Source of the DNA: Terriglobales bacterium
GTDB taxonomy: Bacteria; Acidobacteriota; Terriglobia; Terriglobales; Acidobacteriaceae
Direction: 5' to 3'
DNA length: 36,979 bases
Assembly: GCA_035691485.1 (NCBI GenBank)
Contig: DASSIZ010000054.1
Location: forward strand, 1 to 36,979
The translations under genes and the position numbers were made by a program. The notes beneath the pieces were generated by a model. It saw only the letters and a list, made by a program, of their open reading frames with translations, did no database searches and was not told the origin of the DNA. Of the stretch, positions 1-8,043 are shown piece by piece. Each line of letters starts with the position of its first letter. Positions within the stretch are counted from its first letter, which is position 1.

Positions 1-256
<256 letters not shown>

Positions 257-285
257 TTTTTGAGTTTTCGATCTGAGTTGTGAGC

Positions 286-313
286 GCGGGGCCGAAAGGC
301 CCCGCACGTTTTT
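286..313 (+). terminator. Rho-independent terminator after rpoC
   Basis: A perfect 8-bp GC stem (GCGGGGCC/GGCCCCGC) closes a GAAA tetraloop and is followed by ACG and five T residues. It lies 30 bp after the rpoC stop codon, which is the classical position and form of an intrinsic terminator. Confidence 0.9.
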
Positions 314-364
314 GGTGGACCGGCAGAACGGCGTCCAGGTAGGCGGTACGATCGTTGTAGCCGG

Positions 365-386
365 CCGCCCTCGATGGCGGGTTTTT
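365..386 (+). terminator. Second terminator-like hairpin after rpoC
   Basis: The arms CCGCC and GGCGG form a 5-bp stem with a 6-nt loop, followed by G and five T. It sits about 50 bp after the first terminator and may act as a back-up. The stem is short, so confidence is lower than for the first. Confidence 0.55.
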
Positions 387-585
387 ACCTCATTGGCCTC
401 AACCTCCCGCCCCGCGACAGTTCAGACGTCCAACCTCGGCGGCTAAAGCCGCAAATTGATCGCGTGCTGTTGGCACGGCTCAAGCCGCCCAGCGACAGCG
501 TTGCAAGCAGCAAATGAGGAAGTGAGCCGGCGGGGCGAAACGTCCCCAGGAATGTGCGAACAATGCCAGGGCCGCACCGTCGTGT
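387..585. other. Gene-free stretch with small interspersed palindromes
   Basis: No credible gene is seen between the rpoC terminators and the next stop codon. The stretch holds two short palindromes of the type scattered elsewhere in this window: GCGGC-TAAA-GCCGC at 439-452 and CGGC-TCAA-GCCG at 476-487. They resemble the GGGC-TAAA-GCCC and CGGC-TGAA-GCCG hairpins of the 8.8-9.1 kb tandem repeat and look like remnants of the same repeat family. Open frames across this stretch have no recognisable composition or start signal. Confidence 0.5.
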
Positions 586-1035
586 TTAGAAGACTTTCGG
601 AATCGTCAGCACGGCCAGGACGAGGACAAAGCTCACCAGTTCCATCAGGACGCAGACGGTCATCGCAATCGGAAAGGTGCGGGCGAGGGTCGCCGGCGGA
701 CGGCCAACACGGTACACCGTCACGCCCGCCGCCGCGAATGGGAGCACCAGCAAACAGAACAGTACGAGTGGGCCGGCGTGGCGGCCGAGGTCCATGCTCT
801 TTCCTACGATGGGTCCGGCAACGAACGCAATCATGACCGCCACCGCTGCGCACCATGCCGCGAGCCCTGCTCCGCCCCATCGGCGGCGCACCACGGGCGC
901 GGTGACACACAGCAGGGCGGCTGCGGCGAGCTGCGTGACGAAGATCTTCGACATTCCTGGGCCGAACTGCAGCCACTTCATTCCCGCGTACGCCAGCGCA
1001 ACAGCGCCGAGCGCGGCACACCACGGGACAACCAT
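586..1035 (-). CDS. Small integral membrane protein of unknown function
   Basis: I do not recognise the family. The 149-residue product is strongly hydrophobic, with about four likely membrane spans (roughly residues 2-20, 30-48, 55-75 and 88-106), plus a hydrophobic segment near the C-terminus. Basic residues (VVRRRW, YRVGRPP) lie between the spans. The ATG at 1035 was chosen because the longer frame begins with TTG at 1095, which has no ribosome-binding site and would extend across the intergenic repeat. The gene is divergent from the small membrane protein starting at 1140, with about 100 bp between them. Two other frames overlap it on both strands, but only this one gives a coherent membrane-protein composition. 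Confidence 0.6.
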   Translation of the reverse strand: MVVPWCAALGAVALAYAGMKWLQFGPGMSKIFVTQLAAAALLCVTAPVVRRRWGGAGLAAWCAAVAVMIAFVAGPIVGKSMDLGRHAGPLVLFCLLVLPFAAAGVTVYRVGRPPATLARTFPIAMTVCVLMELVSFVLVLAVLTIPKVF

Positions 1036-1106
1036 GCTCTTGCCCTGTTCTGCCAAGTCGTGATGGACGTTACGTCGTAAGCTGGGTGGCGTCAATTACA
1101 GGCAAG

Positions 1107-1130
1107 ATTCTGCCAATTCAGTGGCAGAAT
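1107..1130. promoter_or_regulatory. Perfect 9-bp inverted repeat between divergent membrane genes
   Basis: ATTCTGCCA and TGGCAGAAT are perfect complements separated by six bases (ATTCAG). The element ends ten bases before the ATG at 1140. A further copy of one arm (TTCTGCCA) lies at 1048-1055, also between the two divergent starts. This could be an operator shared by both genes, or an RNA hairpin at the ribosome entry of the plus-strand gene. No regulator gene is adjacent. Confidence 0.45.
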
Positions 1131-1139
1131 GGCCCCGTC

Positions 1140-1451
1140 ATGACAGAAAACGAGTCGGTGTGGCGTCGGCCGGTGGTGCAGGTGCTACTCGGTGTCGTCA
1201 TCATTTTGGCGATCGACGCCTTGGTGGTTGCGATCCTCGTCTATGCCAGTAGACTTCAAGCTTTGATCATGATTGCCGCCGTCTTTATTGGGTTCCTGCA
1301 GTGGCTTTACGTCTACCCGCTTGCCCGCAAGGTGCGGCGAACGCACGACATAATGGCGCGGGCGATGACCGGCGCCGCGATTGTTTTGACCCTGGTGAAT
1401 GTCGCCGGCTGCTTTATGTTGGGCGAGTTGTGGCGGAATCCAGTGCGGTAA
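1140..1451 (+). CDS. Small membrane protein of unknown function
   Basis: The 103-residue protein begins MTENESVWRRP and has three predicted membrane spans, at about residues 10-34, 38-60 and 74-95. The connecting segment is basic (ARKVRRTHD), which by the positive-inside rule suggests it is cytoplasmic. No enzymatic motif is seen and I do not recognise the family. The ATG at 1140 is preferred to a GTG at 1086 because the upstream extension covers the inverted repeat and has no coding character. No clear ribosome-binding site precedes it. It is divergent from the membrane protein ending at 586, and the two may share regulation. Confidence 0.6.
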   Translation: MTENESVWRRPVVQVLLGVVIILAIDALVVAILVYASRLQALIMIAAVFIGFLQWLYVYPLARKVRRTHDIMARAMTGAAIVLTLVNVAGCFMLGELWRNPVR

Positions 1452-1626
1452 GCGCGTAGAAATGCCTTAGCGCGGCAGGAGCGCCTTCCGAGGTGCTGCG
1501 GCGGTCGCCCACGCTCAGCATGGCAGAGGGAAACGCGCTAGTTAAAATATGGCCGGGATTGGCAGTTACAGGGTTGCTATTCCGCAAAGAGCACAAAACC
1601 TGTAAAGTACGGCGATTGAGGAGGTT

Positions 1627-2586
1627 GTGACCGTCGGTACTGCTCTTAATCTCGACCCGCCGGCGCCGGCGCGGCGACCGGACAATGGCATGAAGCCGAC
1701 TCGCGGCTCGTTCCTGTTCAAGCTGCTCAAGAACGTGCGCATGGCGGTGTGGCGCGCTTTCGTGCACGACGCCTTTGGCGTTGCCAAGGGCGGCGCGTAT
1801 TCCGCCATCCTGACAATGTTCCCTGCCCTGATGGTCGCGGGCGCAATCATCGCTACCTTCGAGCACAGCGCCGAGTACATGCGGGAGATCTCCGACGCCG
1901 CCTATCAGATCCTGCCGCAGGGCCCGAGCGGCCTGGTGCGGGCGTTCTTCGAGACGGCGCAGGGCAAGTCGGTAAGCGTGCTGATCACGGCGTCGCTGAT
2001 CACGCTGTGGACCGCATCCGGAGTCATGATTTCCTGGATGGAAGGATTTCGCAACGCCTACCAGTTTCCCAAAGTCTGGGGAGTGGTGAAGGAGCGGTTT
2101 ATCGCCTTCGGATTGGTCATCATGGCCGGCATTCCGCTGACCTTTGCCACCGGCCTGGTCGCCTTCGGCAACCAGATTGAAGCGCGCATCAATGCTCAAC
2201 TCGGACATGAGCTGGGGCCATACGTGCTGATCGCCTGGATCGGGGTGCGCTGGCTGATTGCCATCCTGACCAGCATCGCGGTGATGCAGCTCATCTACCA
2301 CAATGCCGTTCCGCGTACCCTGAGCTGGCACACGGTTTTGCCGGGCGCGGCGCTGGCGACCGCCATCTGGTTCCCGGCGACCATGGCCTTCGGCTGGTAC
2401 GTGCGCCACTTTGCCGCCTATAGCCTGTTCTACGGCTCGCTGACGGCCGCGATCGTGCTGCTGATCTGGCTGTATATCATCAGCATCATTGTGCTGATTG
2501 GGGCCGAATTCAACGCGCTGCTGTATCCGCGAATCGTCGTCGCCGGCCAGGACACCACCGTGCTGCGCACGCCGGGGCCGAAGTAA
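1627..2586 (+). CDS. YihY/BrkB family membrane protein
   Basis: The product (319 residues) matches the YihY/virulence factor BrkB family of polytopic inner-membrane proteins, older members of which were misnamed ribonuclease BN. Its real function is not settled. Family features visible are AKGGAYSAILTMFPALMVAG near residue 60, which forms the first span with the conserved Ala-Leu-Phe-Pro region, a region containing VGRxxPxG-like FGNQIE, and the C-terminal spans ending in LIGAEFNALLYPR, a hallmark. About six membrane spans are predicted. The GTG start has AGGAGG only two bases upstream, which is close. An ATG at 1690 (MKPTRG) is an alternative that would remove a Pro-rich N-terminus. Pyruvate kinase begins 36 bp downstream on the same strand. 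Confidence 0.88.
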   Translation: MTVGTALNLDPPAPARRPDNGMKPTRGSFLFKLLKNVRMAVWRAFVHDAFGVAKGGAYSAILTMFPALMVAGAIIATFEHSAEYMREISDAAYQILPQGPSGLVRAFFETAQGKSVSVLITASLITLWTASGVMISWMEGFRNAYQFPKVWGVVKERFIAFGLVIMAGIPLTFATGLVAFGNQIEARINAQLGHELGPYVLIAWIGVRWLIAILTSIAVMQLIYHNAVPRTLSWHTVLPGAALATAIWFPATMAFGWYVRHFAAYSLFYGSLTAAIVLLIWLYIISIIVLIGAEFNALLYPRIVVAGQDTTVLRTPGPK

Positions 2587-2622
2587 TTGAGGAATTGGGG
2601 ACTCGGGTAATCTGGTAAATGA

Positions 2623-4170
2623 ATGGCGATCAAAGAAATCTCAGTCCCGCAAGTAGAGCCTGGTCGGGCGCGAGGGATGGAGCGTCGGGCGAAGATCGTG
2701 TGCACCGTCGGGCCGTCCAGCAACTCGGAGGCCATGCTGCGCGACCTGATGCGTACCGGCATGGACGTGGCGCGGCTGAATTTTTCGCATGGCACGCACG
2801 AGGAGCATGCGCGCGTCATCGAGCGGCTGCGGCGAGCGGCCCAGAAGCTGGAGCGCACAATCTGCATCCTGCAGGACCTGCAAGGCCCAAAAATTCGCAC
2901 CGGGCGGATGCGCGACCGCCGGCCGATCGTGTTGAAGACCGGCTCGCGTGTCACCATTACGCCACGCAACATCCTGGGCACAGCCAACCTGATCCCCACC
3001 AGCTTTCGAGGGCTGGCGCAAGAGGTCGAGCCGGGCTCGCGTATTCTTCTCTCCGACGGCCTGATCGAGCTGAAGGTCAAGGCCATTCACGGCGACGAAA
3101 TTGAGTCTGAAGTGGTCAACGGGGGCATGCTCGGCGAGCACCAGGGGATCAACCTTCCGGGGACGGCTCTGAGCGTGCCGTCGCTGACCGACAAAGACCG
3201 CAAAGACCTGGAATTCGGCCTGCGGCACGAGGTGGACATGATTGCCATCTCGTTCGTGCGCACGGCCGCGGACGTGCGGGAAACCAAGCGGCTGATCGGG
3301 GTCCGCCAAGACGACTTGCCGGTGATTGCGAAGCTGGAAAAGCCGCAAGCCATCGAGCACCTGGAAGAAATCCTGGAAGTCGCCGACGGAGTGATGGTGG
3401 CGCGTGGCGACCTGGGGGTGGAGATGCCGCCGGAGCAGGTGCCGATCATCCAGAAGCACATCATCCGGCGGGCGTCGGAATGGCGGAAGCCGGTGATCAC
3501 GGCGACGCAGATGCTGGAATCGATGGTGGATAATCCGCGGCCGACGCGGGCCGAGGTCAGCGACGTGGCCAATGCCGTATTCGACGGCAGCGATGCCGTG
3601 ATGCTCTCGGCGGAAACCGCCAGCGGCAAGTATCCGCGGGAATCGGTTGCCATGATGGGCCGCATCGTGATGGAAGCCGAGGCCCATATGCGAGAAGCAG
3701 AGAAGCCGCAACGGCACCGCGAACATCACCATAAGCTCTCGATCTCGGAAACCATCTGCGAATCAGTGGCGCACGCAGCCGAGGAACTGGACATGCGGGC
3801 CATCGCGGTGTACACCGAGACCGGAACCACGGCGCGCCTGGTGTCGAAGTACCGTCCCAAGGCTTCGGTATTTGCCTTTGCGCATCGCGACAGCGTCTGC
3901 AACCGCCTGAACCTGTACTGGGGAGTGCGGCCGGTGGCGTGCGAACATGTGCGCACGGCCGAGGAAATGGTCCGCGCCGCGGAGCGTGAGTTCCTTCAGC
4001 ATGACATAGCCTCGCGGGGGGATGTGGTGTCGGTGATTTCCGGCACGCGCGGAGCTTCCGGCTCCACCAACCTGATGCGGCTGCACATTATCGGCGACGA
4101 GCAGCGGCCGGCGGAGCGCCGGCGGCCGCGAACGCAGGCTGGGCGAAACCTGGAGGAGAGCAAGAGGTAA
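2623..4170 (+). CDS. pyk: Pyruvate kinase
   Basis: Converts phosphoenolpyruvate and ADP to pyruvate and ATP, the last step of glycolysis, in the cytoplasm. The sequence shows KIVCTVGPSS near the N-terminus, NFSHG at residues 53-57, LQDLQGPKIRTG, the catalytic-lysine segment VIAKLEKPQAIEHL (Lys about 237), the metal-binding segment VARGDLGVE, and the family signature VITATQMLESM followed by MLSAETASGKYP. The C-terminal allosteric-type domain (about 370-490) is present, so this is a full-length enzyme of 515 residues, somewhat longer than the usual 470-480. The excess is an 18-residue N-terminal extension before MERRAKIVC (an ATG at 2677 is a possible start) and a basic, Arg-rich tail. It is followed after 5 bp by the small ABM-like gene, probably in one transcript. 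Confidence 0.97.
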   Translation: MAIKEISVPQVEPGRARGMERRAKIVCTVGPSSNSEAMLRDLMRTGMDVARLNFSHGTHEEHARVIERLRRAAQKLERTICILQDLQGPKIRTGRMRDRRPIVLKTGSRVTITPRNILGTANLIPTSFRGLAQEVEPGSRILLSDGLIELKVKAIHGDEIESEVVNGGMLGEHQGINLPGTALSVPSLTDKDRKDLEFGLRHEVDMIAISFVRTAADVRETKRLIGVRQDDLPVIAKLEKPQAIEHLEEILEVADGVMVARGDLGVEMPPEQVPIIQKHIIRRASEWRKPVITATQMLESMVDNPRPTRAEVSDVANAVFDGSDAVMLSAETASGKYPRESVAMMGRIVMEAEAHMREAEKPQRHREHHHKLSISETICESVAHAAEELDMRAIAVYTETGTTARLVSKYRPKASVFAFAHRDSVCNRLNLYWGVRPVACEHVRTAEEMVRAAEREFLQHDIASRGDVVSVISGTRGASGSTNLMRLHIIGDEQRPAERRRPRTQAGRNLEESKR

Positions 4171-4175
4171 CCCGC

Positions 4176-4481
4176 ATGACCGAAGTCGTTTCCATCGCGT
4201 ACATCAGGCCCGACGAGGGCAAGGACGAGGACACGCTGAACGTCCTGTCTGAACTGTACACGCTTTTGCGGCGGAAGAACTACAGCCGGGACCTGCTGTA
4301 CCGGGATGCCAAGAATCCGGGGCAGCTCATCAATCTGCGCTACTGGACATCGGCGAAGGCGCGCCAGGAAGCGTCGGAAGATCCCGAGGTCCATCGCCTG
4401 TGGCAGCGGCTGTCGCAGGTATCCAAGGTCGACGGGGTGATCGAAAAGTTGGAGTTACTGGAGGGGCCTTGGTCGAGCTAG
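4176..4481 (+). CDS. Small ABM-like (dimeric alpha-beta barrel) protein
   Basis: The 101-residue product has the size and pattern of the antibiotic biosynthesis monooxygenase (ABM) superfamily: an N-terminal beta strand (VVSIAYIRPDEG), a helix with regularly spaced hydrophobics (TLNVLSELYTLLRR), a strand (LINLRYWTSAKARQEA) and a final helix before a short strand (GVIEKLELLEG). Such proteins form dimeric ferredoxin-like barrels; many are not monooxygenases and their substrates are unknown. GAGGAG lies within the end of pyk, about 15 bases before the ATG, and pyk ends only 5 bp upstream, so the two genes are likely co-transcribed. The assignment rests on fold-like pattern and size, not on catalytic residues. 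Confidence 0.7.
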   Translation: MTEVVSIAYIRPDEGKDEDTLNVLSELYTLLRRKNYSRDLLYRDAKNPGQLINLRYWTSAKARQEASEDPEVHRLWQRLSQVSKVDGVIEKLELLEGPWSS

Positions 4482-4628
4482 ATGGATCGCCAGAACGGAC
4501 TGAGACGACCCCCGTAGAGTCAGCGTAATATTTACATGGAGTTACGAGGTAACCAGACAAGGTAAGTTGCTGGATTTTAAGGATGTTGGCTTTGGTCGAG
4601 GGCGTGCATTTCGACCTGAACCACTGCC

Positions 4629-4946
4629 ATGATGAACGATCGGCGACGCCATTTTCGTACCCAGTTCAAGGCACCCGTGATGGTGTGGGGTATCGCCTCC
4701 GGACCGCAGAATGCGGTGCGCGGCGACTGCGTGAACCTGACCGAGGCCGGCGTCGGCGCTTTGATCAACGGCCCCTGGGCGCCTGGACAGGTAGTGAACA
4801 TGGAAATCGCGATGGAGGGTTCCCAGGCGGTGACCGTCCAGGCCAGGCTGAGCCATCGCAATCACGTTTCCTGCGGGTTTCAATTTCTGGGTACCGATGA
4901 GCGGATCGTGGAGCAACTGCGGTCGGTTTGCGCGCTCGCTAGGTAA
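4629..4946 (+). CDS. PilZ domain protein (probable c-di-GMP receptor)
   Basis: A 105-residue single-domain protein. It carries the two c-di-GMP-binding signatures of PilZ domains: an Arg-rich RxxxR-type stretch at the N-terminus (DRRRHFRTQF, residues 4-13) and a (D/N)xSxxG-type motif as NLTEAGVG about 40 residues later, with Thr in place of Ser. The remaining sequence alternates hydrophobic residues as expected for the PilZ beta barrel (VVNMEIAMEG, VTVQARLSHR, SCGFQFLG). It probably senses c-di-GMP and acts through a partner; no effector domain is fused. The start is either of two consecutive ATG codons (4629 or 4632). It converges on the rhomboid gene that ends at 4981. Confidence 0.88.
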   Translation: MMNDRRRHFRTQFKAPVMVWGIASGPQNAVRGDCVNLTEAGVGALINGPWAPGQVVNMEIAMEGSQAVTVQARLSHRNHVSCGFQFLGTDERIVEQLRSVCALAR

Positions 4947-4980
4947 AATCTAGATCACCCGCTGCGCTTAGTATGGAATG

Positions 4981-5889
4981 CTAGTTCACCCAGGGCGGGC
5001 GCCGCGTTTCCCCATTGCCCTTGTTGTCGGGCGGGCGATAGTTCCCGTACTCATCGAAAAACTCGGCGCGGTCGTGCTTGCGCATATAGACCTCGAACTT
5101 GCGGGCGGCACGCCGGCGTTTCCAGCGATAGTAGGCGTTGCGCACGCCGAAGTATCGCTCGGAGGCGCCGAACCTGATTCCGCCGCGCGGGAAGAACTTG
5201 ACGTAAATCCAGCCGAACAGAGCGCCACCGAGGTGGGCAAAGTAAGCGACCGACTCACCGCGGCGTCCCGCTCCCATGCCTTGGAACGCTCCCGCCAGCG
5301 AGATGAACAGCAGGATGCCGACCAGGTATTTGGCCTTGATCATGAACGGCAGCGGGAACAGCATGAATTCCTGATTACCGTGCAGGACGGCGAAGGCCAC
5401 CATGACGCCATAGATCGCGCCCGACGCACCTACGGTCACGGTCAAAGGATTAATGCCGAGAAAGCTGAATGCCCGCACCGTGCCCAGGTAAGAGATGGAC
5501 ACAGTGACCAGCGCGGCTGCGATGGCGCAATAGAAGTAGAACTCAAGGAATTGACGGTATCCCCAGTCCCGCTCCAGTTGCGAGCCGAACATCCACAGCG
5601 TGAGCATGTTGAAGAGGACGTGGAAGAGCCCGGCGTGCAGGAAGGAATACGTCACCAGCTGCCACACCCAGCCATGGGCTACCGCGACCGGAATCAATGC
5701 CCCGGCGCCAGTAATCATTCCCGCCAGTGAGGGCGCGACTGCGCCCAGGATCAGCATCAGCAGGTAAACGGCGCCATTCGCGATGACCAGCCACTTCACG
5801 GCGCGCGTGAACGGCGGGAAACCCATGCTCATGGCGCCGAAACCGCCGCCGCGCCCGCCGCCGAAACCGCGATAATTCCTGGTGGTCAA
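4981..5889 (-). CDS. Rhomboid-family intramembrane serine protease
   Basis: A 302-residue polytopic membrane protein that should cleave membrane-spanning substrates within the bilayer. The catalytic serine is in VGASGAIYG (Ser156), and the catalytic histidine in AHLGGALFGW (His219). The conserved HVLFN (His90, Asn94) of the oxyanion region is also present, so the catalytic set is complete. About six membrane spans run from residue 32 to 236, after a Gly-rich N-terminus. A basic, cytosolic-looking tail of about 60 residues (YRWKRRRAARKFE) follows. The TTG start is supported by GGAG eight bases upstream; an internal ATG at residue 20 is the alternative. Substrates cannot be inferred from the neighbourhood. 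Confidence 0.93.
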   Translation of the reverse strand: MTTRNYRGFGGGRGGGFGAMSMGFPPFTRAVKWLVIANGAVYLLMLILGAVAPSLAGMITGAGALIPVAVAHGWVWQLVTYSFLHAGLFHVLFNMLTLWMFGSQLERDWGYRQFLEFYFYCAIAAALVTVSISYLGTVRAFSFLGINPLTVTVGASGAIYGVMVAFAVLHGNQEFMLFPLPFMIKAKYLVGILLFISLAGAFQGMGAGRRGESVAYFAHLGGALFGWIYVKFFPRGGIRFGASERYFGVRNAYYRWKRRRAARKFEVYMRKHDRAEFFDEYGNYRPPDNKGNGETRRPPWVN

Positions 5890-6032
5890 ATTCTTACTCC
5901 GACTGCTTTCGCCCGCTGAAGCGGGCTTGGTTCATTCTACGTGCCGACCCGCGGCTACGCCGGGGGCTCATATTCTTTCGCGCTGCGCGCTGCCGCTTCC
6001 GCTCGTACGTTCGCACTGCCCTTCCGCCTGGC

Positions 6033-7532
6033 TTAACGGCGCGCCGGCGTAAAGTCCGGGTCGCGGCTTGGCTGCGGCAAGACTACCAGGCTGCGGTGAC
6101 CTTGCGCATCGACGGCGCGCACGCCAAAAATCACATTATCCTTCGACAAGGGCAGCGTCGCCTGTTTGGCGCTGCCGGCGCTATGTACGCGCTCCCAGTC
6201 GGAGGAAGTCGTGGCCCGCCACACCACTTCGTACTGCGCGGCGCGACCGTCGGGCGAAGCTTCCCACATCAGCGTGGAATCATTCTCCAGCTTTTGCGTC
6301 TCGATTCTCACGTTTGCCGGAGGCGCCGGCGCCGAGGCCAGCGATGCCAGCGAGGCTGCGTTCAGCCGAGCGACGTTAGCCAGGTAATCGTAATCCACGT
6401 ACTTCGGCAAGTCGCCATATTCGATGCCAGATTCGATGCGCGGGGTCTGGTGTTGGTGCATGTAATTCTCTCGATATTCGGTGATGCGCACCGCGGCAAA
6501 TCCCTGTCGATTGAATGACGTATGATCGCCGCCGCGGAGGAAGCGGTCGGGACGGAAGATGAGCAGCGGCTGAAACGATGGCGGCAGATACTGGGCGCCA
6601 ACCTGGCGGATGTAGCGCGCCTCCTCGCGTGACAGGGAATCGCTTTCCGCGCCCAGAGCGCGAATGTTGACGAGCGTTTTCTGGTCGGGAGGCACAGCCG
6701 GTTGGCTGGCCGTGGCTCGCTGCCCCACGTCTGTCAAGGGAATTGCTTCGCTGAACACGCGCACCACGGTGGTGTCCTGGCCGGGAGTTTTATCGCCGCC
6801 GACGATGTCGTTGTTGAGCACGGCTTCAATGTTCCAGCCCTGCTGTCTTGCCATCTCGGCAAAGTGGGCGCTGCCCAGCAGGCCCTGCTCTTCTCCGGCG
6901 ACGGTAAGAAAAATGATGGTCCCAGGAAATTTGTACTTGCTGAGCACGCGCGCGCACTCCAGGGAGACCGCGGTTCCGCTGCCGTCGTCATTGGCGCCGG
7001 GCGCGTCGGCTTGCGTGTCCTGGTCGTTGCTGGGCCGGGAGTCGTAGTGTCCAGTAACCAGAACGATATGCTTAGCTGCTTCGGGGTCGGTGCCGCGCAA
7101 TATGGCGTAAACGTTGACGATCTGGGTGGGCTTGGGAACCCGGGGCCGGGGCAGCTCGGTGAAGACGTCAGTCTTCACTTCCAGGCACCCGCCACAAGCC
7201 TGCGAGTCGCGCTCGAATTCGGACTTGATCCACTCGCGCGCGGCGGCGATGCCGCGCCCGCTCTGCGCCGGGTTTTCACCGATCGTCAGACGGGTACCGA
7301 AGCTGACCAGTTTTTCGATGGTGGCCCTGACCCGGGAGGCGGAAATCTGCTGTAATGCCGCCACGATCTGCGGATCGGGCGAAAGCGGCAGCGGCTTGGG
7401 CATCGATCCGCGGTCAGCAGCCTGGGGCAGGTTTCCCGCCGGGATGGAATTTTGGGCAACCGCCAAGCCGGTGCAAGCCATCAGAATGAGACCCGCAAAC
7501 AGGCTGAAAGCAAGACAGGATCGTTGGCGCAT
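6033..7532 (-). CDS. Secreted M28-family metallopeptidase with C-terminal fibronectin III-like domain
   Basis: A 499-residue zinc aminopeptidase-like protein for export. An N-terminal signal peptide (residues 1-26) has a hydrophobic core and an AVA-Q cleavage site; LMAC at 17-20 is a weak lipobox alternative. The M28 dinuclear-zinc ligands are visible: GHYDS (His162, Asp164), GANDDGSG (Asp182), AGEEQGLLGS (catalytic Glu214 and ligand Glu215), NNDIVGGD (Asp242) and GGDHTSF (His336). Residues about 400-490 look like a fibronectin type III domain (PPANVRIETQ, YEVVWRAT, VIFGVRAVDAQGHRS). GAGG lies five bases before the ATG. It is divergent from the LysW-like gene at 7664. The domain order is common in soil bacteria and suggests degradation of external peptides. 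Confidence 0.93.
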   Translation of the reverse strand: MRQRSCLAFSLFAGLILMACTGLAVAQNSIPAGNLPQAADRGSMPKPLPLSPDPQIVAALQQISASRVRATIEKLVSFGTRLTIGENPAQSGRGIAAAREWIKSEFERDSQACGGCLEVKTDVFTELPRPRVPKPTQIVNVYAILRGTDPEAAKHIVLVTGHYDSRPSNDQDTQADAPGANDDGSGTAVSLECARVLSKYKFPGTIIFLTVAGEEQGLLGSAHFAEMARQQGWNIEAVLNNDIVGGDKTPGQDTTVVRVFSEAIPLTDVGQRATASQPAVPPDQKTLVNIRALGAESDSLSREEARYIRQVGAQYLPPSFQPLLIFRPDRFLRGGDHTSFNRQGFAAVRITEYRENYMHQHQTPRIESGIEYGDLPKYVDYDYLANVARLNAASLASLASAPAPPANVRIETQKLENDSTLMWEASPDGRAAQYEVVWRATTSSDWERVHSAGSAKQATLPLSKDNVIFGVRAVDAQGHRSLVVLPQPSRDPDFTPARR

Positions 7533-7557
7533 AGGGTCCTCGGCAAGCTCAGGGATA

Positions 7558-7588
7558 TTGACGATGCGAAGAAAATTCTAAATATTAT
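7558..7588 (+). promoter_or_regulatory. Possible sigma70-type promoter for the LysW-like gene
   Basis: TTGACG at 7558-7563 and TATTAT at 7583-7588 match -35 and -10 hexamers well, but the 19-bp spacing is longer than optimal. It would give a leader of about 70 nt before the ATG at 7664. The surrounding AT-rich patch stands out from the GC-rich background. Confidence 0.35.
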
Positions 7589-7663
7589 CAGGTTGCGGGT
7601 GCGTAGCGGACGCCGGCGCGTCCAATCCAAGCGGGCCGGGTTGTTAAGTGATGGAGGAAGCAA

Positions 7664-7864
7664 ATGGTCTTGTGTCCGGAATGTGAAAGCGATCTCGATA
7701 TTGAAGAAGACGAAGTTGACGAAGGTGAAATCGTCTCTTGTCCGGAGTGCGGCAGCGACTTTGAGGTGGTCACCACCGAACCCCTGGAGTTGACGCGCGT
7801 CTCCGAAGAGGAAGAGGAAGAGGAGGTAGAGAAGGAAGAAAGCGGAGACGGAGACCTGGCGTAG
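7664..7864 (+). CDS. LysW-like zinc-ribbon protein, atypical C-terminus
   Basis: A 66-residue acidic protein with two CPEC motifs (Cys4, Cys7, Cys26, Cys29) forming a zinc ribbon, and the pattern VSCPECGSDFEVVTTEPLEL. This closely matches LysW/ArgW, the amino-group carrier that holds alpha-aminoadipate or glutamate during lysine or arginine synthesis. Authentic LysW ends in EDWGE, whose terminal Glu accepts the substrate. Here the tail is a long Glu run ending GDGDLA, so the carrier residue context is missing. No lysine or arginine biosynthetic gene is nearby. The gene has an excellent ribosome-binding site (GGAGGA, six bases from ATG). It is most likely a LysW paralogue with another role, perhaps as a zinc or scaffold protein. 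Confidence 0.75.
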   Translation: MVLCPECESDLDIEEDEVDEGEIVSCPECGSDFEVVTTEPLELTRVSEEEEEEEVEKEESGDGDLA

Positions 7865-8043
7865 TCTGGCTTCATTGGCCAATGTCCGCACGCGCCGAAA
7901 ACCCAGATGCTTCGCCTCGCGCGGGATGACAATCAAGTTAAACACTTTGCGAAGGATCAAGCTAAACGGTAGCCGCTGCAAACTTTCGTGGTCATTTCCG
8001 GTATTTTGCTGATATGCTGCCGGTCTCTCGGGGGAGAGGTCAC

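Noticed and set aside
2641-3732. 363-codon open frame opposite pyruvate kinase
   Set aside because: His/Arg-rich composition typical of antisense frames in GC-rich DNA; pyk has all family motifs.
5911-5926. GCCCGC-TGAA-GCGGGC hairpin as terminator of the M28 peptidase gene
   Set aside because: It lies over 100 bp past the stop and has no T-run on the minus strand; it looks like another member of the short palindrome family.
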